A DNA stretch of 64,000 nucleotides from Panopea generosa. Lineage: Eukaryota > Mollusca > Bivalvia > Adapedonta > Hiatellidae. Of the stretch, positions 1 through 12,900 are shown one piece after another. Position 1 is the first letter of the stretch. Each line of letters opens with the position of its first letter. Position numbers and translations under genes: made by a program. Location: NCBI GenBank assembly GCA_029582155.1, contig CM055895.1, positions 19,269,004 through 19,333,003 on the forward strand, read 5' to 3'. The notes under the pieces were generated by a model, which ran no database searches, had not been told where the DNA came from, and was given only the letters and a program-made list of their open reading frames with translations.

Positions 1-1476
1 GGGACAGGTGTTTAGTAAAGACTACTTGACTGAAATCTGGGTATGGGACAGGTGTTTAGTAAAGACTACTTGACTGAAATCTGGGTATGGGACAGGCATT
101 TAGTAAAGACTACTTGACTGAAATCTGGGTGTGGGACAGGCATTTAGTAAAGACTACTTGACTGAAATCTGGGTGTGGGACAGGCATTTAGTAAAGACTA
201 CTTGACTGAAATCTAGGTATGGGACAGGCGTTTAGTAAAGACTACTTGACTGAAATCTGGGTATGGGACAGGCGTTTAGTAAAGACTACTTGACTGAAAT
301 CTGGGTATGGGACAGGCATTTAGTAAAGACTACTTGACTGAAATCTGGGTATGGGACAGGCATTTAGTAAAGACTACTTGACTGAAATCTGGGTATGGGA
401 CAGGCGTTTAGTAAAGACTACTTGACTGAAATCTGGGTATGGGACAGGTGTTTAGTAAAGACTACTTGGCTGAAATCTGGGTATGGGACAGGTGTTTAGT
501 AAAGACTACTTGGCTGAAATCTGGGTATGGGACAGGTGTTTAGTAAAGACTACTTGACTGAAATCTGGGTATGGGACAGGTGTTTAGTAAAGACTACTTG
601 GCTGAAATCTGGGTATGGGACAGGTGTTTAGTAAAGACTACTTGGCTGAAATCTGGGTATGGGACAGGCGTTTAGTAAAGACTACTTGACTGAAATCTGG
701 GTATGGGACAGGCGTTTAGTAAAGACTACTTGGCTGAAATCTGGGTATGGGACAGGCGTTTAGTAAAGACTACTTGACTGAAATCTGGGTATGGGACAGG
801 CGTTTAGTAAAGACTACTTGACTGAAATCTGGGTATGGGACAGGCATTTAGTAAAGACTACTTGACTGAAATCTGGGTATGGGACAGGTGTTTAGTAAAG
901 ACTACTTGGCTGAAATCTGGGTATGGGACAGGTGTTTAGTAAAGACTACTTGGCTGAAATCTGGGTATGGGACAGGTGTTTAGTAAAGACTACTTGACTG
1001 AAATCTGGGTATGGGACAGGCGTTTAGTAAAGACTACTTGACTGAAATCTGGGTATGGGACAGGTGTTTAGTAAAGACTACTTGGCTGAAATCTGGGTAT
1101 GGGACAGGTGTTTAGTAAAGACTACTTGACTGAAATCTGGGTATGGGACAGGCGTTTAGTAAAGACTACTTGACTGAAATCTGGGTATGGGACAGGTGTT
1201 TAGTAAAGACTACTTGACTGAAATCTGGGTATGGGACAGGTGTTTAGTAAAGACTACTTGGCTGAAATCTGGGTATGGGACAGGCGTTTAGTAAAGACTA
1301 CTTGACTGAAATCTGGGTATGGGACAGGTGTTTAGTAAAGACTACTTGACTGAAATCTGGGTGTGGGACAGGCGTTTAGTAAAGACTACTTGGCTGAAAT
1401 CTGGGTATGGGACAGGTGTTTAGTAAAGACTACTTGGCTGAAATCTGGGTATGGGACAGGCGTTTAGTAAAGACTA
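1..1476. repeat. 44-bp tandem satellite, about 33.5 copies
   Basis: A head-to-tail array with a strict 44-bp period runs from the first base of the window to about 1476, so it continues off the left edge. Each unit begins gggacagg and contains tttagtaaagactacttg. Copies are nearly identical. Variation is concentrated at unit positions 9-10 (CG, TG or CA), at ttgac/ttggc and at gtat/gtgt. The array stops abruptly inside a unit. No protein is encoded. Confidence 0.98.
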
Positions 1477-3770
1477 TCTGAAATAAATAAGCTCGAATCT
1501 TGTTCTGTAAGTTTTTTAGCAATTGTGACAAACTTGCAGAAGTTCTAGTTAGATGAATGTGGATTTTAAGAGTTTCAGATGGAAAAAAGGTGGCACACTA
1601 ATGTTTATTTGTCTACACAGGTATTCACTAAATATTTAGATCTTTAATTATACATTAACATTTATAAGTGTTTAAGTTTGCTCTATCTAGATGTTTAACT
1701 CTTTCTACATAATTACATGGGCTCATTTTTGATAGTTAAGTTAACTCATTCTGGATGTTCATGTTAACTTCTTTTAAAAGGTTAGCTTTTTTTAGATAGT
1801 TGTATTAACTCTTTCAGGATACTTTATAGGTGGTAAAGTTAATTCTCTCTGTATGTTTAGATTAGCCCAGTTGTTTCAGGTTATTATACTGAACAGAACA
1901 GCAAACCTGCCACTTTTGTATTTACATACACTGTACATTTGTTTCTTGAAGGGGGAATGGACAGAATCTAAGTTGGAAGAACTTGTGGCCAAACCCCTTT
2001 TCAAAATATTTGAAATAAAGTATGTTTAAACTAAACTTTTGTATTTCCAGTAACTTCGTCAAAATATGGAGTAGCGCTTTTAAAAGTTGTATATGCCATT
2101 GGCAGACACTAATGTATTTTTACATACTCAAGATGCTATTTCTTATGCACTTCCAAATCTCAAGGAAATTGCTTAGATAGTTTTTTAATAAATAGGTAAA
2201 ATGTCAGGAACATAAAATGTGAGATTGCAGATTAGCTGTTTTGTTCAGTATATGCAACATGTGTACTGTGAAAAAAATTTCAGCATTATGTTACTGAACC
2301 CTTGTAAATCTATTAAATCTATTTTGATAGAAAGCACTTTTTTTTTAATTTGATGTCACAGCTGTGTCATATTTCATAATCAGTATTATAATTTTTAAAA
2401 AAGAAAAAAAAACACACATATATTCTACTACACTTTTATATAGTTGTTGTGGATACATTTTGTAAATTTCTTTCAACATTTAAAAAATTGAATCTTTAGG
2501 GTGTTAAAACTTAGCTCTTGAAGTGAAAAGATTTGTAGGACATGGTCACTTGGATGAGTCCCAAGCACCTGAATTTTGTTCTATAATTATCATGATTTAT
2601 ACATTTAGTAATTATGCAGTTATGTATGTCTGAACATTACAAGAAAGTTAGTTGTACATTCAGTAGAAATTACTTGATTATAGGTCTAGTACATCTGATA
2701 AGATTATAAGAGTATCCATGTGCAATAGAGAAACCTCAACCTCTGGGTCAGAATTACACGCACGAGGCTCGGCAATGTCCCCTGCATATAATTTTAACCC
2801 AGAGGGTGAGGTTTGTCTATCTCATATGGATGAACTCATGAAGGATTTTATTTTCCTATTCATCTCTGTCAAATGATAGGCCTTCGATAATGGATGTCAT
2901 CACAAAAAAATCCATCCCACTTTTTAAGTGTGTGTTAAACCCCAACAAAGAATACATCCAGAACGTATACAGCACTTTAAATATAATTTTACTTGTTTTC
3001 ATAGATATGAGTTTGGCATCATATTTTCATAGGCATGAAAGTGATATGCTTATGTAATGTAGATAATAGATGACACCAAATTTGTCCTAGATTTTCATCA
3101 GGTCATATGAGAAAGATATTATGTGACACGAGATATAGTTTTCCCCATGGGGAAAACTGATTCTTCTTTGAGCAGAAATGGGAGAAAAAGCGTTTTCTTG
3201 ATTATATTTCTTGAATGAGTATTAGAACATCAAAAACACAATTTTTATTTCAGTGATTATAGAAACTACCAATATTGAAATCAGAAGTATAAAGATAACG
3301 CAGTGGTATTGCATGTAATGGATAATTTTATATACTAAAACATTCAATAAGCTATATGTACAAAAGCCAAAATTTTTATGATCAGTAATTTGTATAATTG
3401 TGTTTGTTAAGCTAAGCAATATATATATATTGGATAAATTTACACGTTGTAAATGCTCGTTATCGTCGAAATTGAACATAACCTTCAGATGCTTATTGAA
3501 CTTTTTTAATTGTGCTGGGGGGAGGGGGGGCAATAAGTAACTGCCTCAATGTTTTCACAATGTTCATAATAATAAGTGACATTTCTAGGTGTCAAAAATG
3601 TGTATTATCATATTTCTTTTTCTAGAGGAATTGTTTAGGTAGCCTTATCACTCAGCTGTGTTGACTGTAGGTTGACAAGATTCTTGGCAGATACGATAGC
3701 ATTGGCCAATCAGGAGATGCCACACTTGTATTGTGTGTGACGTATCTTAACAATGTTTGTTTACTTATAG
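1477..3770. other. Non-coding AT-rich stretch upstream of LITAF gene A exon
   Basis: I see no convincing exon here. It is either intron or 5' flank of LITAF gene A, whose first exon must lie here or left of the window. It contains diverged 'aactcttt' repeats (about 1690-1870), a fold-back element near 2727-2820 and a perfect 22-bp palindrome at 3137-3158. Confidence 0.6.
2727..2820. mobile_element. Short fold-back element (MITE-like)
   Basis: Two imperfect inverted arms of about 30 bp (agagaaacctcaacctctgg on the left; its complement cagagggtgaggtttgtct on the right) flank a GC-richer loop of about 30 bp. The length of about 95 bp and the terminal inverted repeats fit a small non-autonomous DNA element. 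No clear target-site duplication was found. Confidence 0.5.
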
Positions 3771-3981
3771 CTCAGTATAATCCCCCACCCATGGGAATGC
3801 AGCAGCAGCAGCAGGCTACAACCGTGGTGATGGCCCAACCGGCCTACACTATGGTGCAACATTTCCGGGAATCGCCTCTCCGTATCAAGTGTCAGTTTTG
3901 TCAGGCTGACATTGTGACATCCACATACTACGAGACAGGAACATTGACATGGGTCGCATGTTTCATCATTGCTGTTGTGGG
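3771..3981 (+). CDS. LITAF gene A, exon with Q-rich region and first zinc knuckle
   Basis: The acceptor is ttacttatag before 3771; the donor is GG|GTAAGT at 3982. Length 211 nt, beginning with the last two bases of a codon and ending with two bases (GG) of a Gly codon completed by the exon at 13759. It encodes the Gln/Pro-rich lead, CQFC and the first half of the membrane-inserting stretch. Confidence 0.9.
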
Positions 3982-6900
3982 GTAAGTTGTAGGCATGGTA
4001 ACCATTTCAACATGATCAGCTATCAAATGTAAAAAAACTCAACAATTATAAATAGTCAGATATAATGAATAACACTTCTTAAATTATCAATTACTGTAAT
4101 GACCTTGTTTAAAAAAAAAACATGTTTTCATAAAACGTTATTTATAATTCCTTAAACTTCAAATACAAAGGTTCCTCTGCACAGTCTGCAAGTTCAAGAA
4201 AATGGTACAATAGAAATAAAATATAACCTGCTTTTAAGCATAGAAATGTTCCGATAAAGGCCAAATGTTGCACATAAAATATAAATATATCATTATCGCA
4301 AACATAAAAGTGCAAATGCAACACAGCTCCAGACAACCAAAGTTGAGAACAGGTTGTATTATCATGTAATTGTAACTGCAAAGTAGTTGGTCCTGTAACT
4401 ACAAAAATATATATCCCATACACAATACGTTACTCACTAGCAAATGGAGGAAGTTAATATGAATAGTCATAACATCATTATACTAGTATTGGGGAAATAG
4501 CTGACTGATAATTGTATTGGTAGAGTTATCATTGCTTTTACCGGGTTTCGAAGATTTTTTATTGACAAGTTTGAACGATAGTCGCATCACCATGCAGTAA
4601 CTAGCTGTGGTGATTAGATGTTCTGGTTATTGAACTTATTACATGATAGTGGTGCATTTCTTTGAAGGCCAATACATGTTGTATACTCTCGGGTTCTGTC
4701 ATAAGGCAGTTGCCGGGATTCACAGAATGAACACAATATGTACGGAACTGCATTCTAGAGATGTGATGTGAAATGACATTAAAGCATGGTATTGGTTTTA
4801 CCCTGAACACGGAGGTTTGCTCGATGACGTTGTGAAAGGAATGTTATAACATAATTTGTAAGGGGGGTATAAAAGATATGATGTGGCTCAGTTGATTTGC
4901 CAAAAAGTGCACAAATTTGTGTAAAAGAGAAAGGTATTACTGATTCAATTAATTTAAAAGTTTTAATGCTTATTTTCTATTTGCTTATTTCAATGTGATA
5001 ACATTCTCGATAGTTGTTGTTATGAGACCTATCTTTCAACCCAGTTTGTATATTAATGAGTTCTGCCTATGTAATAAAAAATTTTTTACGAATACAACAT
5101 ACACAGGTTCTGGTTATTGCTTTCGCAAATTTTCTCAAACAAAACAATAAGCAAACCAATTAAAATACATCCTGATTACAAGACAGAATCAAATCCTTTA
5201 ATGCCAATAATTGACATTTGCACCAAACAATTCATTTGTTTTTACAAAATCTTTTCCCATTCGTGACAATTATGACACACTTGAGACAACCACAAAATAG
5301 CAGATTTCTTTTGTTTATGTGGTCAGTTGTGTCAGCTGGCAGCTTGGGAAGTTTAATTACGAGTGTGAATATTGCACAAACACATGGTCGTGAGTTAATT
5401 GATTGTTGTATTAGTGGGTTGCCCATGTTATCCGAGTTATGGACCATTGTTTAAAGAAGGAAAAAGTCCATCCCTAAAATAAATGCCTGTAAGCAATATA
5501 GTGGTGGTCCTAAGGCAAAGCTTTTTGTATTGTAAAGATCTTATATGAGTGCTTAGTTATGGTACATTTACCATTTACTAACAGATCACCACCTCTATAA
5601 GGAATGAGAATAAATTGGGCATATTAGTTTCCATCAGTTGCCGTATGACATAATGTCTCAAAGTAACAACAACTTAATTTTACCATGACAAATGAATGTC
5701 ATTTATATATTTGGGCTAGTCAGAAATTAGTTTGTCCTTTTTCATACGAAACACGAGTTATATGGAAAACACTGAGCTAGGTTGATATAAAAAACATGTC
5801 ATGGGTAACCTGGTTTGTTACACTTGTGTATTATGCAATAAATATATGTTTATACAGTCAAACCTGTCTTAAGCAGCCAGTCAAGGGAATGAGCAAAAGT
5901 GGTCTTTTAAGACAGGTTGTTGCTTAATACAGGTCAATTTGCAATAGAAGTATAGAAATTGGAAATAGCAAATGTGGCTGCTTAAGAGGAGTGGCTGCTT
6001 AATAGAGATGACTGCTTATACAGGTTTGACTGTGTATATATATATATTGAATTGATAGTTGCCCAGTTACACACAAATTGTCCTCTTCAATTAAATGTCC
6101 ATGTAAAATAAATTTACAGTCATTGCACAGCTTGTTTGGTAATTTTCAAAGTAAGATTAATACTGCATCAACAAACAAGTTTAATGAAAAGATAAAATGA
6201 ATCAAGTTACAAAAAACACTAAATGTTATTGCTAGCAGCTGGTATTATTTTGGTAGGGTTTGATCTGGTTTGCACGATATGTAATTATTTCATTGCATAT
6301 TTTAAATAAATATTTTTTTTTTTTTTAAAAATGACAAGTTTGTTTTTATTGTTAATGACGGTATACAGAAACATACAGTTACATCCTGTTTGAAATTATT
6401 TGTCATCATCCAGTTGATTGTTATTCACTGTTCAGTATTGTGGCAATTAATTTGAAAACTAACACAGTATATTTGTATTTTTAGCTCTACTGGCCAAAGG
6501 CCAGAAGTGGCTTATGCGATGGCGCGTTGTCTGTCGTCCATCGTCTGTCGTCTGTTAGCAGCACTTTCTCTGAAACCACTGGGCCAATTAAACGGAAACT
6601 TCACATGGGTGTTTCTATTGAAAAGGAGACTATACAGAAATTTTTTCGATCTGAAATTCAAGATGGCTGCCATTACTAAAAATAGTCCAAAACTTAAAAA
6701 ATCTTCTTCTCATGAACGGCCCAACAGATTTTCAAAATGTTTATGTAGTAATGATGACCAACTATAGTTTTGTTAGATTTGAAATTTTTTTAAATTGAAA
6801 TGATTTTGCCTATATCTTCACTAAAGCATTATTAGGTGAAGGAGGTTAAGATTTGTAAAAATGACTGGGTTCCTATGTCTTAAGGGGTCAGGAGGGGCCC

Positions 6901-9900
6901 CAAAAGGGTACAAATTGGGAATTAGTAAAATCGTTCTTTAAGAACCGGTATGTCAGATTTGTTCATATTTTGCATAAATTATCCCTATGTGTAGGGGTTT
7001 GATTGCAGATAAGAATTTAGGGGCTAAAATTTATAGGAGCCCTGTAAGAGAATTTTACATAAGGATACTGTGGGAAAACAGAAAATTCTCTTTTTTATTT
7101 CATTTATTCTGAAACCACTAGGCCAATTAAACTGAAACTTCACATGGATGCTTCTAACTGAAACTTCACATGGATGCTTCTATTGCATAGGAGAATATAC
7201 AAAAGATTTTTTTTCAATCTAAAATTCAAGATGGCCACCGTTACTAAAAATAGTCCAAAACTTAAACAATTTTCTTCTCATGAACGACCCAACAGATTAT
7301 CAAAATGTTTATGTAGTAATAAACTATAGTTTTGTTAGATTTGTTCAAATGGTGTCCCTAGAGTTAAAAATGACCCGCCCCGATGTTTCTATTGCATAGT
7401 AGAATTTCAAAATGTGCTATGGCCACTATGAGTCAGTAGAGCGTCCTCAGGCCCACTTGGGCCTCTTGTTGTATCTGTATTGCATGTTAAATATTTGTAG
7501 TCGTCAGTGTCCCCATTTAGTGTTACATGTTGTTTTAATGCTAATGAAACCTTGCTTTTGGTTACTAGTAATAGATAATGATTATCTTAACTTGTAACTT
7601 AATTCATCCATTGCATGTGCTTGTGGGGTATTCATTTATTTACATGTATTAATTTTTTTATTTTGACAAGCTTGATTTGTTATATAAACTTTAGTTTTTA
7701 GCTCTATTTGGCCAGAAGTGCTTATGCGATGGCGCGTTGTCTGTCGTCTGTCATCTGTTAGCAGCACTTTCTCTGAAACCACTAGGCAATTAAACTGAAA
7801 CTTCACATGCATGTTTCTATTGCATAGGAGACTATACAGAAGATTTTTTTTTTTTTTCGATCTGAAATTCAAGATGGCCGCCATTACTAAAAATAGTCCA
7901 AAACTTAAAAAATCTTCTTCTCATGAATGGCCCAACAGATTTTCAAAATGTTTATGTAGTAATGATAACCAACTGTAGTTTTATTAGATTGTTCAAATTG
8001 TGTCCCTAGTGTTAAATATGACCCCTCCCCGAGGGTTCAATTAGGGGACACAATCATGTCATAATATTTTCTTCTTTTTTTTTTTTTTAAATGGAAATGA
8101 TTTTGCCTATATCTTCACAGAAGCATTGTTTGGTGAAGGAGGTTCAGATTTGTTAAAATGGCTGGGTTCCACTGTCTTAAGGGGTCAGGAGGGGCCCAAA
8201 AAGGGTAAAATTTGGGAATTACTAAATTCGTTTTCTTAAGAACCGGTATGTCAGATTTGTTCATATTTTGCATAAATTATCCCTATGTGTAGGGGTTTGA
8301 TTGCAGATAAGAATTTAGGGGCTAAAATTTATAGGAGCTCTGTAAGGGGACTTAGAATTTTACATAGGGATACTATGGGAAAACAGAAAATTCTCTTTTT
8401 CTTTCATCTATTCTGAAACCACTAGGCAATTAAACTGAAACTTCACAGGAATGTTTATATTATATAGGAGACTATACAAAAGATTTTTTTTTTCGATCTG
8501 AAATTCAACATGGCCACTGTTACTAAAAATAGTCCAAAACTTAAAAAATCTTCTTCTCATGAACGGCCCAACAGATTTTCAAAATGTTTATGTAGTTATA
8601 ATGATCAACTGTAGTTTTGTTAGATTTGTTCAAATGGTGTCCCTAAAGTTAAATATAATCCCGCCCCGAGGGTTCAATTAGGGGACACATGTCATTATAA
8701 TATTTTTTTTTTTTTTTTTTAAATGGAAATGATTTTGCCTAAATCTCACAGAAGCATTGTTTGGTGAAGGTGGTTAAGATTTGTTAAAATGACTGGGTTC
8801 CACTGTCTTAAGGGGTCAGGAGGGGCCCAAAAAGGGTAATATTTGGGAATTACTAAATTCGTTTTCTTAAGAACCGGTATGTCAGATTTGTTCATATTTT
8901 GCATAAATTATCCCTATGTATAGGGGTTTGATTGCAGATAAGAATTTAGGGGCTAAAATTTATAGGAGCCCTGTAAGGGGACTTAGAATTTTACATAGGG
9001 ATACTATGGGAAAACAGAAAATTCTCCTTTTTTTTCATCTATTCTGAAACCTCTTGGCCAATTAAACTGAAACTTCACGTGGATGTTTCTGTTACATAGG
9101 TGACTGTACAGAATTTTTTTTTTTACCAATCTGAAATTCAAGATGACTGCCGTTACTGAAAATAGTCCAAAACTTAAAAAATATTCTTCTCATGAACGGC
9201 CCAACAGATTTTCAAAATGTTTATGTAGTAATGATGACCAACTGTAGTTTTGTTAAATTTTCAAATGGTGTCCCTAGGGTTAAAAATGACCATGCCCTGA
9301 TGTTTCTATTGCATAGGATTGATTGATCGATTGAATATTTAGCATCATTCTTATGCCATCGAGGGCTAACTGACGATCAGTTAACCTAACCACTGTTTCC
9401 TGGGATTAACCAGTACTCGAGCACACCCTGTCTCCGCAAGTAACTGTTAACTTTCCCACTTGAATCAGTGGTGAGAGACAAATGATAATGAGACACAATG
9501 TCGTATAGCAATCATTACGGACACTGTTGCCGGGCAGGGGATTCAAACTCACGACCCCTGGATTGATAGTCAGAGGCGTAACAGACTGAGCTAATCGGGC
9601 ATGGCTATTATTGCATAGGAGAATTTCAAAAAGTACTATGGCTACTATGAGTCAGTAGAGCATTCTTGGGCCTCTTGTTTAGTTATGTTTCAGACTTCAA
9701 CTTTTATGCTTTTAATAGCCACCCTAATCAGTTTATATGACATCCGCTATTAAAAATAAAAGACAATGTATGACACACAAGACAATGTATTGCACATCAA
9801 GACAATGTATGAAACATACGATTGTATAACACATCAAGACAATGTTTGACATATCAAGGCAATGTATGACATATCAAGGCAATGTATGACATATCACAAT

Positions 9901-12900
9901 AATATAAAGTACACCAAGACAATGTATGGCACATCAAGACAGTGTACAACACACATCAAGACAGTGTACAAGGCACATCAAGACAGTGTATACAGCACAT
10001 CAAGACAGTGTATACAGCACATCAAAACAGTACAAGGCAAATCAAGACAGTGTATACAGCACATCAAGACAGTGTATATGGCACATAAAGACAGTGTATA
10101 CAGCACATCAAGACAGTGTATACAGCACATCAAAACAGTACAAGGCAAATCAAGACAGTGTATACAGCACATCAAGACAGTGTATATGGCACATCAAGAC
10201 AGTACAAGGCAAATCAAGACAGTGTATACAGCACATCAAGACAGTGTATACAGCACATCAAAACAGTACAAGGCAAATCAAGACAGTGTATACAGCACAT
10301 CAAGACAGTGTATATGGCACATAAAGACAGTGTATACAGCACATCAAGACAGTGTATACAGCACATCAAAACAGTACAAGGCAAATCAAGACAGTACAAG
10401 GCACATCAAGACAGTGTATACGGCACATCAAGACAGTGTATACAGCACATCAAGACAATGTATACATCATATCGAGACAATGCTCATGACACATCAAGAC
10501 AATGCTCATGACACATCAAGACAAGGTATATGGTACATAAAGACAATACAGGACACATCAAGACAGTGTATACGGCTCATCAAGACTGTGTATACTGCAC
10601 ATCAAGACAGTGTATACCGCACATCAAGACAGTGTATACAGCACATCAAGACAGTGTATATGGCACATAAAGACAGTGTATACAGCACATCAAGACAGTG
10701 TATACAGCACATCAAAACAGTACAAGGCAAATCAAGACAGTACAAGGCACATCAAGACAGTGTATACGGCACATCAAGACAGTGTATACAGCACATCAAG
10801 ACAATGTATACATCATATCGAGACAATGCTCATGACACATCAAGACAATGCTCATGACACATCAAGACAAGGTATATGGTACATAAAGACAATACAGGAC
10901 ACATCAAGACAGTGTATACGGCTCATCAAGACTGTGTATACAGCACATCAAGACAGTGTATACCGCACATCAAGACATTGCTCATGACACATCAAGACAA
11001 TGCTCATGACACATCAAGACAAGGTATATGGTTCATAAAGACAATACAGGACACATCAAGACAGTGTATACTGCACATCATGACAGTGTATACCGCATAA
11101 CAAGACAGTGTATACTGCACATTAAGACAATGTATATGGTACATAAAGACAATACATTTTTTTTTTTTTTTTTATCATTATTATTATCTTCACCTTTCTT
11201 TTCTCTTTTTTTATTATTAATTCTCCCCATTCTTAATAGAGATCAAGTAATATATATACAATTATAAAGTATTATACATTTACAAAATTAAATACTTTGA
11301 GGAATGAAAGACGAATGAATGTGGTGAATTATTTTATATGCTATTGATATAGATATATATATTTATTTTGAAATTGTAAGGTGTGTAGGGGAATGGTCCT
11401 CCCCGACCCCCGCACACCTAGGTCGGGGAAAATAAATGGGTCATCCAAATGGGTGACTGAAAAAAAAAAAAAAAAAGACAATACAATACCGCACAACAAG
11501 ACAGTGTATACCGCACATCAAGACAAAGTATATGGTACATAAAGACAATACAGGACACATCAAGACAGTGTATACGGCATATCAAGACTGTGTATACCGC
11601 ACATCAAGACAATGCTCATGACACATCAAGACAAGGTATATGGTACATAAAGACAATACAGGACACATCAAGACAGTGTATACGGCACATCAAGACTGTG
11701 TATACCGCACATCAAGACAGTGCTCATGACACATCAAGACAAGATATATGGTACATAAAGACAATACAGGACACATCAAGACAGTGTATACCGCACATCA
11801 AGACTGTGTATACCGCATATCAAGACAATGCTCATCACACATCAAGACAAGGTATATGGTACATTTGATGGTGTATAGGTACTTGATACTAACATTTGAT
11901 AGTGTTACTGGACATTAGAAGTACTTGACACTAACAGTTTATAGTGTTATTGGACATCAGTTGTACTTGATACTAACATTTGATAGTGTTACTGGACATC
12001 AGTGGTACTTTGGTACTTAGCACTAACAGTTGATAGTGTTACTGGACATCAGAGGTACTTGATACTAACATTTGAAAGTGTTATTGGACATCAGTTGTAC
12101 TTTACACTAACATTTGATAGTGTTACTTGACACTTACATTTGATAGTGTTACTGGGCATCAGTGGTACTTTGCACTAACATTTGATAGTGTTACTGGATA
12201 TCAGTGGTACTTGACACTAACATTTGATAGTTGCATGGATATCAGTGGTACATGACACTAACAGTTTATAGTGTTACTGTACATCAATGGTACTTGACAC
12301 TAACATTTAATAGTGTCACTGGATATCAGTGGTACATGACACTAACAGTTTATAGTGTTACTGGACATCAGTGGTACTTGACACATATTTGATAGTGTTA
12401 CTGGATATCAGTGGTACATAACACTAACAGTATATGGTGTTACTGGACATCAGTGGTACTTTGCACACATTTGATAGTGTTACTGGACATCAGTGGTACA
12501 GGACACTAACAGTTTATAGTGTTACTGGACATCAGTGGTACTTGACAATAACATTTAATAGTGTTACTGGATATCAGTGGTACTGAACACAAATAGTTTA
12601 TAATGTAACAAAACGTTAATGTTACTGATATCACTTGAACCACAAGTTGATGACACTAAACTTCAATATAACCTGACATGCAAGGCAAAGTTACTGAGAA
12701 ACGGTATAACGTTACTTCCAAGATGATGTCATTGAACATCAATATTACATACATACAAGGAATGTCACTGAAAATCGATATTACTTGACATACAAGTTGA
12801 TGTCACTGAACTTCAATATAACCGGACATGCAAGGCAAAGTCACTGAAAAACAGTAAAACATTACTTCCAAGATGATGTGATTGAACATCAGTATTACAT

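Noticed and set aside
1-1476. CRISPR-like appearance of evenly spaced repeats
   Set aside because: The 44-bp units are contiguous with no unique spacers, and the DNA is clearly eukaryotic. The same holds for the 34301-36641 array.
9862-10857. 331-codon open frame (+), the longest in the window
   Set aside because: It is made entirely of the ~22-bp minisatellite and is mirrored by open frames on the opposite strand. No start context, splice signals or non-repeat sequence.
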